Shown here piece after piece: positions 34,504 to 46,689 of a stretch of 64,000 nucleotides of DNA (the first letter of the stretch is position 1; each line of letters opens with the position of its first letter). A program made the position numbers and the translations under genes. The notes beneath the pieces are model-generated. The model was not told the origin of the DNA. It saw only the letters and a list, made by a program, of their open reading frames with translations, and made no database searches. Source of the DNA: Coptis chinensis (taxonomy: Eukaryota > Streptophyta > Magnoliopsida > Ranunculales > Ranunculaceae); assembly GCA_015680905.1 (NCBI GenBank), contig CM027382.1, positions 1,240,001 through 1,304,000 on the forward strand. The letters are read 5' to 3'.

Positions 34504-34786
34504 TTTTGTTTTTTTGGTGAATTTTAAGGGCGTGTTTGGTTCATTTCAAATTAAAAAAAAAAATAAAAAATAAAATGTAGGGTTTTGTATTTATGTTTTG
34601 CTTGAGCTAATTTTGAGTAGGGTTTATGAGTTTTTTTTTTTTCAGTTGAAGAAGATGAAATGAGATTGTTGTATGGGCTGGATCGGACCTTGAAAACAGA
34701 TAGCCCAAATAACTTTGTGTTGGGCTGGTAGTTCAATTTCTAAGCCCACGATTGCGGGCCGTGAAAGTGTTTAAGTATTTAAAACT

Positions 34787-35215
34787 AGTATACTGGTATG
34801 CAGTAGGGGCGTGAGCGGAGATGGAGAGTGGAGAGAGTGGAGGAGTGGAGAGGAGAGGGATAGATTGAGAGGGCGTGAAGAGGACAGACAAGAAATGAGG
34901 ACAGACAGAAACCAACCAAATGATGGGGGCGTGAGCGGAGATGGAGAGTGGGAGAGAGAGAGGGAGGAGTGGAGAGGAGAGGGAGAGATTGAGAGGGAGA
35001 GGAAGAAGGAGAGACAGAAATGAGAATTTCGCAGGCTTGAAATAAACCAACCAAATGATGGGGCGGAGCTGAAGATGCCAAATGGAGAGTGGAGAGAGAG
35101 AGGGAGGAGTGGAGAGGAGAGGGAGAGATTGAGAAGGCGTGAACAGGAGAGACAAGAAATGAAGACAGACAGAAACCAACCAAATGACGTTTGCTCCGCT
35201 CACATGATTATTTCA
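34787..35215. repeat. Purine-rich tandem repeats, left of PYRR
   Basis: Three diverged units of about 120-135 bp starting near 34803, 34922 and 35057, each with 'ggcgtgagcgga' or a variant, then 'gagagtggagagagag', ending 'agaaaccaaccaaatga'. ORFs on both strands across it are artefacts of composition. Confidence 0.8.
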
Positions 35216-35519
35216 AAGGCTCGAAATTTTGGTGAAACTTTCGGTTTTGAGCTAACTGAAAAGTGCCAAATGTGACGATTTTGGGTTTACCAAAAGCAAG
35301 TCCTCGCCTATGATCCGAACTGTGTGTGAACTAGTATGTAAGTTCAAGACCTATACATGAATCTGAATACAGCGAAGAACTACAAATGTGTGTTATAGAA
35401 CAATTTTGATCTTGGTGTACATATCCATTCAAAAAACGGCCACAATTTTTATTCGCATAGAACATGTTACAGTGGGGGAAACAAATGTACTTATTTTCTA
35501 ACTAAAACAAACTATACGT

Positions 35520-38500
35520 TCAGGAGGACTCTCCTAAAAATTCCGACCTCAGTTGCATCAGAAGCCTGCCCAGATAATTCAGGCCCTCTCCATCTCTTCC
35601 TCCACCCCAAAAGAGATCATGAGGCGAAGCTTCAACGAGAACAGACCCCGCAGTTGACAGCAACATAGAGTTCAAATGAGGATAGATGGAAAACTTGCAT
35701 TTCAGGGCTCTGTACATTACGTCAATCTTCTCAGTTTCCCAATCAGATCTTACCTACAAGAACAAAATAAAGTTGCTGCAATAATTAAATTAACTCAGAG
35801 TTTTAACTGCTAGACCTGAAATTCCTAGTGAGATTACAATGCTTTTGTGCATATGCTTGAGCCACAAACATATTTGTATTGGTCACCACTCATCAGCGAA
35901 TATAGCCATACCAAATTAATATGTTGCCTCTGCATTGTCCTTCCCAAACGTGCTGCTTCTTCTGGGCTCTTCGCATGTTTTATTTGCTCAACACTATCTC
36001 TTGCTAGAGGATCATCAACCCCCACAAATTTGCGTGCCTGCAAAAGAGCTGAAAGCTTGTAAAAAACCTTCCCCTAGGTTGTAAATACTTGAGAGCCAAA
36101 AATTCACAGTTAACCTGATAGTAATGCTCCACGGTTGGCCACTTGACATAACCACCATTTTCATCGAGCATACGTAAAAGATGAGGAGAGAAGTTTGAGA
36201 ACGCCCCATAGGGATCCCATGTTTTATAAAAGAATATGATGTCTGCATCATAAAGAGTTACACTTGGATCTATTGCTGAAGTTTCGTTTGCTGAGGGGAT
36301 TACGGGTGTTAAATCTGGAATTGGCTGAAGAAACCCACTAACAAGGATGTCTGGTCCAATCTGGAAGTTAACCAAAAATCAGGAGTATATATTCCAGACA
36401 TAAAAAAGGAGAGAAAATTTTGAAGAAGGAAGCCTGTACATTATGTTCCATTGTCAGCAATGGGAAAATAGTATATCAACCTCAATCTGTGAATAGTCTC
36501 GTATTCATCAAGGGAAAGACAACTTGGTTTTGTCATCATCTAATTCACTGTATTACCGAAATTTGCATTTAACATTTGTGATGCACTATGAACTGTACAA
36601 TTAGTACAGTGGGCAAGCTAATCGCACATGAGAAAGACAAGCTTCTGACTTTCTGAGACACTAAGTCACTACTGGTTAATTTGCTGTTGGAGATGAATAT
36701 ATGACGTTATTGTTGAAATCCGGATTATGGACAGACTATGGATAGAAAAACAGGTAACCCACCAAGCGTCTATGTTTACGATTTCAATTTTTAGTTATTT
36801 CCATATACTACAAGTATGGTTCCAAACACAATAGAGTTCAATGTACCCCTGAAAATACTCAAACAGTTACGTCTTTAAAACCCCCTAAACAAATGGGTCC
36901 TTACTCCATAAATGTGATGAAACCAAAGACATGAATTTTATATTGCATAGATAGATGCACAAAATATTCATCAACATAATATCATTTTGTATTATCCACT
37001 TAATACATTTTAAATATTTCCCATACTCTCCATTTTAAAAAATGATAGAAACCCACTTCAACCAACATTGATCTTTACAGTCTTGTTAATTGGAAACCAG
37101 CAGTCTTTAGTAATATAACTCAAACTACAAGCAATGAGATGGCACTGTACCGGAATAAGAGGAAAGAAAATCTTATTTCATTTCTACGATTATCAATGAA
37201 AACACAGATTAAGTGAATTGCTTACAAATACAGCAAAAAAATAATGGAATAAGATAAACAAAAAAATAATCATTTTACTACCAACCTGCTCATAGGAGAC
37301 GTCAATTAAGTTTAATGCCTGTGTCATCTCAACCATTCCAAGCTCACCAACCGGAGATGGAGCATTTTCTCCCCCAATAATTTTAGGAGCAACAAATGCA
37401 AAAACCTGCATGCACCTTGCAGGTTCAGTATACAACTGAAGCATAAACAATTTGAGACCTGAGAACTGATACTAACTCCATAGACCTGCGGTATTCTAAT
37501 GCAAAGTTATGAATATGCATACTGTTGTACTGTTCTCGTTTCATCACATATAACTTTAAGACTACCCATAAAAATATGTAATGAGGTTAATCATCACTAA
37601 AACTACTTTTTGACCACAACTTTCCTAATAAAGTGACCATTCACATATGGATGTTTTTACACTATATGCAGAGTTTTGAAATTTACTTGCAGAAATAACA
37701 GTGACAATACCTGGTGTATGAGACCTGATGAAATAGCAGGCGCCGTTAATGTCCCTCCACACTCCCACAAAATCGAAAGATAGCCACGATCATAGCAATA
37801 TTCCATGACATCTCTAGGGTTTAAAATGTCAAACTCCACCACTTCAACACCTTTAGATGCAAGCAATTTCTGAAAAGTCCTCCTAGCTCCCCTTTGTGTC
37901 ACAACAATAGTGCGCGCCTCAGAAACATCCCAAAGGTTTGCTACCTCAGGAAGATTAAGAGTTTGTGACATCACAATACGTACAGGAAAATGCCCACCTC
38001 CATGTCTTGCCGTCAACCGTGGATCTAAACATGAAAAAGAAAAAGAAAAAATGTATTAAAATAGTTTACTGAGAGTTTACCAAACTAAGAATCGAAATGA
38101 TTAAAATTTCAATTATTACATTAGTGTATATACCATCACGGCGCACAGTGTTTCCTCCTACAATAACAGCATCACTCCTTCCCCGTAATTCAAACACCCG
38201 ATTTCTAGACTGTTTGCTACTTATCCACGATGCGTGTCCACTACTAGCTGCAATTTTTCCTGCATTTCAGAGGAAGAATCTACTAATAAACATGTCTGAG
38301 ATTTGTACTCACATAGAATTGTCACTGCTCACTGATGTTTCAAACTCTTCTGCACTCTATTGCAGGGGGATTATTTAACACGGAAAATGTAATGTAACTG
38401 AAAAGGGCAGGGGACATTCTGTTATTCTTGAATTTCATTATTGAGCTTTGTTTGCGCGTAACTCTTCGTTTTCACATAAAACCATAAACTTTGTCTAATC

Positions 38501-40075
38501 ATTGGAATGTATTAGACTTTCGGACACTAATGGATATTTTATACGTGTTTTTAATCTATCCCATGCAATGTGAAAAAGATATAATGTTTAACTATTGTAG
38601 TTCCATAATAACAAGATGTTCAGCTTAGTTTCTTATCTAGAATAATGTGGCGGTCCTTTTTCACGCCAACTTACTTATCAGATTAAAGAAAAGGGTCATT
38701 CATGCTTCTTCTGAAAAGGTGAAAGTTTTTCTGATCAAAACCAATATTACATAAAACATACCATCAAGCGTCATAGCATACTTGAGGACAGAGAAGGGAA
38801 CTCGAGACGCGGCTCTATAGAGTAAAGGAGCATTAACCAAAAAACATGATTTCAAAGCTTCCTGCAATGTTGAAATTGTGATGGTTAGAAATTATTACAA
38901 ACATAAAGCTTTATTAAGTGAAACCCGTGTAATAGAAATATTACGAATCTTGTTCAAATTCCTATGAAATGATCAGATAAGTCACAAATCAAACAAAAAA
39001 GATAAACATATAAATAACTCCAGGAAGCATATGAAATAGTGTCAGTAATCAATAGATTGTACAACCTGAATCGCTTTACTTTGCAAATCCTCTCCAGCAA
39101 CATCAACTCTTAGCCCTTGATGTCTTAATGAGCGTATACCCTTGCCGCGAAGATGTTGTAAAGGATGTCTGACACCCACTACCACTCGTGAAATTCCTGC
39201 CTAATGCACAAGTATCAGTGATCCCTAACAACGAAAATCACAAGTGAAAATACAGAAATTCATCCAGCAATTCAACAATTTTAAATGCATCCCGTTTTTC
39301 AGCCAGTGAACCAATGTAGTTTGCCGGGGGGATCCAACTAGTGAATAGACGTCCCAAGGCTACTTTTGTGCCAAAATTCAGCACCTCTTACGGTGCTTTG
39401 CCATTATCATTTTAATATACGTTAACTTGGCACTCCAACAATCCAACTTGTTCAAATAGGATAAGCATATAAGTGGCAACCCAAACTTTAGTAAACTTGC
39501 TACTCCGTCAACAATTCCTCGTGTATATAAAAATCTAACATTTAGAACATCACTTGGCAACCACATTTGCCCCAAACTTGCTACTCCAGAAACTGTTCAA
39601 ATTACATTAAAATTGTGATCTCCTAAACCAACCAAATGTTGTTTTTGAGTTTGTGAGAAAAAATAGTCAATGCATTAACAACAAAAACAATTGAAAGAAA
39701 GAGACAAGCAAAAAAAAAAAAAAAAAAAAAAAAACCCTCAACCTTGATCAAAGAAGAAACAGAAGTTTGATCACCATGACAATCTCCAGGTTCCATATTA
39801 AGAAAAGCAGTAGCACCTCTACATAACTCTCCACCTTCTTCAACTGCTTGTAATTCAGCACATTTAGTTCCTTGGGCATATAGAAAACCTTCACCAACAA
39901 CATTATTTCCTACTGCAATCACACACCCGAAGTTTGGATGTGGTGATGTGAAACCAGCTGACTTATCTGCTATTTCAGCAGCTCTTTTAATGTAGTTTGC
40001 TTCCAAGGTATGGTTGTTATTTGCTTTGCAAATAATTGCTGGGCTGAATGCTGCAGCAGCAATGGAAAATGCCAT
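35520..40075 (-). CDS. PYRR: Riboflavin biosynthesis protein PYRR, chloroplastic, with YbiA-like (COG3236) domain
   Basis: Reduces the pyrimidine intermediate of riboflavin synthesis in plastids. Nine exons (minus): 40075-39743, 39200-39066, 38861-38762, 38259-38134, 38024-37711, 37405-37286, 36360-36115, 36037-35912, 35753-35520; phases all agree, 577 residues. The N-terminal deaminase-like domain keeps the fold (SPHPNFGCVI, EGFLYAQGTKCAELQAV) but its zinc site is lost: CAE replaces HAE, and EPGDCHG replaces the PC...PC loop, as expected for plant PYRR. The reductase domain has VPFSVLKYAMTLDG, SDAVIVGGNTVRRD and LWECGGTLTAPAISSGLI. The C-terminal YbiA/DUF1768 domain (WDPYGAFSNFSPH, WPTVEHYYQ, LFWGGGRDGEGLNYLGRLLM) belongs to N-glycosidases reported to clear damaged flavin precursors. 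Intron 1 holds a 24-bp A run. Looks intact. Confidence 0.94.
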
Positions 40076-40246
40076 TATTTGAAGAGAAACAGGAAAAAAG
40101 AACCAATCTTTTTCTGTTACAAGACTACAAGAGAGTTTGTGTTTCAGTGTAGTCCACTTTTGTCCAATATTTCAAGGTTGATATTTTGGTATGCCACGAT
40201 ATTTTTTTGTATGATGAGGTCTTTTTCACTTCTGTATAATACTAGA

Positions 40247-40830
40247 TAACTGCAAGCAGTGGGGCGTGAGCGGAGGTGGAGAAGAAAGAGGGAGAGATGG
40301 ATTTGTGGTGGGGAGAGAGAGTTGGGTTTATTGAGAGGGAGAGTGAAGGAGAAATTACTCGAGAATGAGGACAGACAAAAACCAACCAAAATACTTTTTG
40401 GGCCACATACCCTGTCGCCCAAAAACGCTCGCTTAACTAGTATACTGCTAAACAGTAGGGCGTGAGTGGAGAGAGAGGAGGAGTGGAGATTGAGAGTATA
40501 TGGAGAGGGAAAAGGAGAGGGACGAAGAGGGGATGAAGAGAAAAGAGAAGAGATGAGGACAGATAGAAACCAACCAAACGCATTTTTGTCCGCGTACCCC
40601 TCTGCCCAAAACGTTCGCTTCGCTAACTGTATACTGCTAAGTAGTGGGGGCGTGAGCGGAGAGGGAGAGTGGAGATTTAGAGTGCGTAGAGAGGGAGAGG
40701 GACAAAGAGAAAGAACAGAAGAGATGAGGACAGATAGACATAAGCCAACCAACTTGGTTTTTGTCCGCTCACTCGATAACCCCCCTTCTGCCAAGATCGT
40801 TCGTTCCGCTCACTCGATTATAATTTTTTT
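40247..40830. repeat. Purine-rich tandem repeats, upstream of PYRR
   Basis: Three units of about 190 bp beginning near 40259, 40457 and 40646, the same family as 34787-35215 ('actgctaa(a/g)cagtagggcgtgag', ... 'gacagatagaaaccaaccaa', '...cgttcgcttcgct'). They start about 180 bp upstream of the PYRR start codon, inside what should be its promoter. Confidence 0.8.
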
Positions 40831-41440
40831 TTGGTAATTAACTAATATTATAATTGGTAATGCCATTCTAGCATATTTCTTGTCTATTACTTGTAGAACA
40901 AAAAAAAAATGCTTGAATAAATACTTAGCACTTTGTACTAATCAGAACTTAAGGTATTCAACTATTGATCCCCAAAAGGTTTAATTTGAACTAGAATAAT
41001 TCATTTCGCCAAATGAAATATATGTGTGACGCGCGTCCATAACTTTGGGAAACTTTAGAGGCAATCAAAGAATGTGGTGAAGATAATCAAAAAAGTGAAA
41101 TGATCTGATATGATAACATAAAAAACAGATAACTTTATTTGAACTAAGTTGTCCTTAAAAAAAAAAGGAAAAAGAAAAAAGGCTAAAGTAATCTAAAACA
41201 TGAACAATGCGTTCTACATACCAATGCTAATCCACCATGATACCTGACACTGTCTACTGCAAAAAGGGAATGTCCTGATTTATTTCACTCAAATTCTAAA
41301 ACCATTTCCTAGACAACGAACATTAATCTCTATACCCTTTCCACTTTAATTTGCTTCCATGCAAGCCTTCCATGGTCCTCATTGTATGGCCTGCCAAATG
41401 ATACATTACAAGGGTACATTGTAGCACGCATCTTCACTTG
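40831..41440. other. Intergenic DNA, 3' flank of the mannanase
   Basis: No other gene or repeat recognised. Confidence 0.3.
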
Positions 41441-43183
41441 TCAAGGGTTTCTGTTGTTGAGTGGAATGCTTAACAAATGAGATAGTGCAGTCATCTTCTG
41501 CGATTGTGTTGTAATAATTCCAGTTGTTGATGGGTTTTGAGACAAAACAATTTCATAACCATCATAATATGATTCCATCCCCTCTGCAACTAGTTGCCAT
41601 ACCATGCCACCCCCAAATGATCCTCCACTTCTAGCATCATTGTAGATGTTGTTATAAATGGTGGCTAAGATTGTATTCCTCACAGTTAAACTGTATCCTG
41701 GATTTTTATTTGATTTTCCAAATTCGGCGAAAACCAATGGCTTCCTTACTATCATCTTTGAGTCTGTCCAATGGCTTGACATCCATCTCTGTAAGAAGGC
41801 AAGCTGAGAATCTTCGTTTTGTCCAGGCAACCTGTAGAAATTAAATTTTGCAGCTTGTTAATGCCGAAAGCTCATAAGAATACATTGGAGTAGGCGTATC
41901 AGACTAATACGAAGATATAGTGTACGTAAACGTACCACTGGTCTGGGTAAGCATGTATTGTGGCAAAATCAATCTCTTTGATGAGATTACTGTTGATGAA
42001 ATCTGTCCCAACTTGATAACCGGGATTATTTTGCTTCTTTTCAGGCATCGCATCCCCATAAAAGCCTTCCATGCCAACCTCAAGCAAGTGTTTATTGTCT
42101 ATAGATTTTGTGTAAGTTGCCATTTCTTGTACCCATCCCTGTAAAACAGTGAACATAGAAATTAGGCCTAATACATTTAGGTGCATTCTTCAGTTCGAAT
42201 CTTCTAGTTCACAGAGTTTAATCAAGTATAAAGTCTCACATGTACTGTTTTCCCTGAGTAATCTGCTTGACAACGAGGTTCGTTAATGAGCTCCCACGAC
42301 ATTATTGTTGGATCATCTTTATAAGCCATTCTAGTAATAGTGTTCATTCGCGTTAGCACTTTCTGCACATGCATGGTAGCGGCATTGTTAGATCACCACG
42401 CATACGTGAATTTTGTAGTCTTAGTGTCTTAGTGTACATTGATTCGAATTATATATACGTCTGTCTTAGAATGCTGACTTGCTGCAATACAGAATGGTGA
42501 ATAAATGTGGATTGGACATGTACTGATGTACACACAGATATGACTAAGTTATACCTGAACATGATTCTTGTAGTACTGCTTTACCACTGCATTTGTATAA
42601 AAATCATCATCACCATTAATTTGCATCCCTGCGCTTCTAGCCCAGCGCACATATTGTGCTCTACCTCCATAATCATTATAATTGTTGACAAAGCTGAGAA
42701 CTAATCGAATTCCGTATTTGCCAGCTTCAGAAATCACAAAATCAAGTGCCTGAAGTCCATGCGTCAATATATTCAGCATTAATAAAATGTTCAGTTTGCA
42801 GGCATTTTTCTACTCTGAAGTTTAATTAGAATTTAGTACTCTAGTATAACCTGAAAGACGCGCTCATCATATACACCAGGGGAGATTTGCAATGCTCGAT
42901 CACCTCCATCAGCGAAAGCCCAAGTCCTGCAAACAGTAAGACCCGCAGCAGATGCATCGTGGAATACTTCAGAGACCTTATGCCTCTCACTGGGCTCTAC
43001 TGCTACGTTCATCATCCAGTATGAATTGAAACCATTAAAAAGAAATGGCGCCCCATTAAGAACAAACTGGGTGTTCGATGTTCTCACAAAACCTGTAGAA
43101 GTAGCTATAGTACTAGTTTCACATAATGCATGCAGAAGGATGAAAATCCACCAAATGCAGCTAAGACTACGGCGACAAGACAT
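41441..43183 (-). CDS. Mannan endo-1,4-beta-mannosidase (GH5), intact
   Basis: Secreted hydrolase that cuts cell-wall mannans. Exons (minus): 43183-42851, 42749-42555, 42362-42240, 42138-41936, 41831-41441; phases agree, 414 residues, usual for plant MAN proteins. A hydrophobic signal peptide covers about 1-25. The mature start [20 protein letters not shown] is typical. Catalytic acid/base E204 is in WELINEP and nucleophile E321 in FAEFGKS; both are present. VCRTWAF and IHAYPDQW are substrate-cleft motifs. For exon 3 I chose the donor CAT|GTGAGA over the nearer ACA|GTACAT because it gives the family length and is conserved in the pseudogene at 55.98 kb. Two broken paralogues lie downstream on the other strand. 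Confidence 0.94.
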
Positions 43184-43277
43184 TGGATTTGCCCTTTATA
43201 GGATGATCAATTAAGTGAGTAATATCTTAATGCTAGAGGATTGATCGATGTGAAGTGTTGAGTTAGGGTAGGGGGCA

Positions 43278-43284
43278 ATTTATA
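43278..43284 (-). promoter_or_regulatory. TATA box of the intact mannanase gene
   Basis: Reads TATAAAT on the minus strand, about 95 bp upstream of the start codon. Both pseudogenes carry TATAAATA or a variant at a similar distance. Confidence 0.6.
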
Positions 43285-43289
43285 GGGAA

Positions 43290-44029
43290 GTGTTGATATA
43301 GGTAATAGAGATTGGGCTGCTAGGAAGTGTGGATAGAATGGTTAGAACTTTAGAATGATTTATGTAAGCACTGCTTTATGTCAGAAGGTGGTTTTGCTTT
43401 TTAGCAACATGAAAAAGGGAGTATGATGGTTGGTTCAAATGCTGTTGGTTGAAGAAATTATAGGATCAGATTGGTGAATTTTATGCAACAAGATTTGAAG
43501 GCCGGGCTGGTCATGAACTCCTCTAATTTAGGCGCAAAGTGATCAGAAAAAGAGAAACATGCATGTACGAATGTGTGTTCTATGTTCATGATATGGAGTC
43601 TTATAATCAAATCAAATACCAACTTCTATAATCTATTGACATGAATGTAAGACCTTATAGAGAAAACCCAGTATGAACCATATCAATGTGAGAGTAGATT
43701 GATTAATTGCTCCTGCTGTGAATGATTACAAGTTTAAAGGCCTTTTGTCTAGAAATAGAAATATTTGACCAACAGTGGCTATTATTTGGAGGTACTATTT
43801 GCTACCGATCGGCATTATCCAAATTTTGATGCAATGCAATTTTGAATCTCAGTAATGCACATTGCCAAAAGTATTCCACTGAGATGTGATCAGTTTTATT
43901 GAATCAAATTGCTCTCAATTACTGGCTATAAGCATAAAAGGTCTCCTACAGTCATTGGAGGCAGAGCATGAGAAATTAACCGAGTCCATGACTACATAAA
44001 TTATGATCCATGCCGTATGCAGCATCAAC
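43290..44029. other. Intergenic DNA upstream of the mannanase
   Basis: Presumed promoter; nothing else recognised. Confidence 0.3.
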
Positions 44030-44040
44030 TATAGGATCAC

Positions 44041-44269
44041 CGAGGGGTGGACCGAGGAGCAAAAGCAAGTCTTCATGGACAAGGTGGAGGTGGTTGGGTC
44101 TACTCAAAATGGCGCATCGGCGTGACCCTTTGGGGTTGATGAGCCTTCGGGCAATGTAAGCCTTCGGGCTAGGGTCCTTCAATGTAACCTGTGTGGGTCT
44201 GCCTTAACTCTCTATAAGAGTTACTGATCTCTTTTAAAACAGGCTTGCCAATCAAAAAAAAAAAAAAAT
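44041..44269 (+). mobile_element. Short retroposed insert with poly(A) and 11-bp target duplication
   Basis: 229 bp ending in a poly(A) run (about 44254-44268), flanked by TATAGGATCAC at 44030-44040 and 44270-44280. Probably a 5'-truncated LINE 3' end; a SINE is possible. No tRNA-like head was seen. Confidence 0.75.
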
Positions 44270-44454
44270 TATAGGATCACGATCACGTATTACTGGATTC
44301 TATGATGCATATATACTCTTATCTTGAGTTAGAGCAGTAATTGATTATTTGATATTCTCCCAGCCCGAGCTACTTGGTTCAAGGTTCTAGACAGAGAGAT
44401 TCCCGCTCAGATCTCTCATGTTTAGCTTCTATTGTGAACCATAAGTCCATGACG

Positions 44455-45395
44455 ATAGTGGTGTTTGATTTATTATTGAGCCACATTTCGCACTTAATGT
44501 TTTGCTCTGTTTCTAGACTGAGTCCTGATACCGTTCAGTCGTCACAATGTAAGCAATAATATTTCCACGCATTGCATTGAGGCCTATCTATATGATCACA
44601 TGTAACGTGAAAAATATACGTCATGAAAACATGTGATAGTTAATGTGGTGCGCGGAAAACAGTCAGTGTGTGCAACAAAATCAGGAGGAATTAGTTTGAA
44701 CAAACTTAACTGACGTGCTCTCTTTTTCCTTCCCCGCAGCAAAGTGCAATTCAGTATCCTCAACGTCATTCCCCAAATTGGTGATTTTTTTTCTTGTTAC
44801 AAAGTTTAATGATTTTGTTCTCCTGAGGACTGCATCTTTTCCAATCAATTTGAATATGGTTTTTCCTTTTTCATAACTGTATGACTTTTTTTATATAGTT
44901 GATGATTTCATGGCTTTTGACACCTATCAGAAAACAGAGGTAATTAAATGTTACAGGGTTAACAAAATGAATATATGTCTTTTTTCCCGTCTTGCAAGGT
45001 GCATTGCAAATTTGCATGACGATATTGGGGCAACTCAGTGTTCATTTTATGTGACCATTATCACTACCAAGTCCTAAATTCAATGTGAACAAAACTTGCT
45101 ATCTTCAACTATAAAGGTTCCACTTCATCAAAGTCACAGGCCACATGCATATCTTGCTTTCATAACCTTTTCGCATATCTTGAGGAAGCCATGACCAACC
45201 CTGAAATTTGTTATGGCTCTCATGTTATCTTCAATCAACCATCGTCACCCCTTTGGCCATTTTCCACATGAAACTTCATATGCTACACTGATGCTAAATT
45301 TAGAAAATCACCATTTCTGACCAAAATAACTTCATTCTCACACAATTCATGCTAACCATTTATTTCTAGCAATTATGTCTCTATCTAAACTCACC
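44455..45395 (+). repeat. Segmental duplication, copy 1 (upstream of mannanase pseudogene 1)
   Basis: Matches 54205-55165 in the same order and strand: 'gtgtttgatttattattgagcc', 'gcattgaggcctatctata', 'ctcctgaggactgcatctttt', 'agttgatgatttcatggctttt', and the approach to the start codon. Indels and a TA expansion separate the copies. Confidence 0.8.
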
Positions 45396-45403
45396 TATAA
45401 ATA
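45396..45403 (+). promoter_or_regulatory. TATA box of mannanase pseudogene 1
   Basis: TATAAATA, 71 bp before the old start codon. Still intact although the gene is dead. Confidence 0.6.
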
Positions 45404-45473
45404 GCCCTAAAGTACTACTTAGCTCTCCACATTAATCCTTAAGCTAGCATTATATTATCATCATTCAAAAACA

Positions 45474-46688
45474 ATGTCTTATCTTAGCAGACTTAGCTAC
45501 GTTTTGGGGATTTTCATACTTCTAAGTGTAGATTGTGAACCTAGGTTCCCTACACTTAGGAATTTTGTTAGAACATCCAATACAGAATTTGTTCTCAATG
45601 GCTCCCCATTTCTTTTTAATGGTTTTAATTCATATATACTGGATGATGAATGTAGCAGTGGAGCCGAGTGAGAGGCACAAGGTGTCTGAAGTATTTCGAG
45701 ATGCGTCTGCTCTGGGTCTCACTGTATGCAGAACATGGGCTTTCAGCGATGGAGGAGGCGGAGCATTGCAGTTGTCACCTGGTGTATACAATGAGCGCGT
45801 CTTTCATAGTTCAGACATAAATACATGTACGCATAAAGTAGTGCATTCTATTAATTCTGAACGGTTGATGCATGAACTGCAGGCACTTGATTTTGTGATT
45901 TCAGAAGCTCGAAGATATGGAATTCGATTAGTTCTGAGCCTCGTGAACAACTATGAAGACTACGGAGGAAGACCAGTGGTACGTTGATTTGCACCGTCTG
46001 CTTTGATATATATAGTAGTCACAAGCCCATCATAATGGGCATGAGGCACTAACTCTACTGCGTTTTTTTATTTCTACAGGTTGCCTAGAGAAAACGATGA
46101 CTCGCAGCTTGCGTTCTTGCAGGTGGATGTCAAGCCATTGGACAGACTCAAAGATGACAATAAGAAAACCAATGGTTTTTGCTGAATTTGGAAAATCAAA
46201 TAAAAATCCAGGATACACTTTAAGTGTGAGGAATTTATTCTTAACCACCATTTATAACAACATCTATAATGATGCTAGAAGTGAGGGAATATTTGGAGTG
46301 GCATGGTATGGCAAGTAGTGGCAGAGGGATGGAATCATATTATGATGGTTATGAAATTGTTTTGTCACGAAACCCATCAATAACTGGCATCATTACCGCC
46401 CAATCTAACAAGATGACCGCACTAACTCAATTGTTAAGCAGACCACAAGTTCATCAACATCATCCCCGGACAAGCAAAGTTACTACTGGTCACCATGGTC
46501 ATTCATCAATTCGCAGACCAAATATTGAGAAGCAGGGTCATGCTTCATGGCATCACAAGGATCACAGGCATCACAGACGTCGTGGACTCGTGGTCATGCA
46601 TCATTACGCAGATCAAATTAAACAATGCATGGACATGCATGGACATGCATGGCATCAAAGGCACCGAAATAGAAAGATAGTTCCATAA
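45474..46688 (+). pseudogene. Endo-beta-mannanase pseudogene 1 (internal deletion)
   Basis: Begins like the intact gene: MSYLSRLSYVLGIFILLSV signal peptide, then [20 protein letters not shown]. The frame breaks at 'ttcatatatactggatg' near 45630, where a few extra bases precede the [14 protein letters not shown] block. Exon 2 starts normally ([30 protein letters not shown]) but then runs straight into the end of exon 4 (DQW and its donor) at about 45970-45983. Most of exon 2, exon 3 with the catalytic acid/base, and nearly all of exon 4 are gone. Exon 5 keeps the nucleophile motif FAEFGKS but has further frame changes (near 46087 and 46310), and continues into a His-rich tail absent from the intact gene. 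Confidence 0.92.
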
Positions 46689-46689
46689 G

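Noticed and set aside
34733..35203. Hydrophobic Leu/Ser/Pro-rich minus-strand ORFs of 130-156 residues
   Set aside because: Frames through the purine-rich tandem repeats; no domain, and similar ORFs arise at 40144-40794 from the same repeats.
42246..42250. Alternative mannanase exon 3 donor (ACA|GTACAT)
   Set aside because: It would keep the frame but drop two residues; the downstream CAT|GTGAGA donor fits consensus better and is preserved in pseudogene 2.
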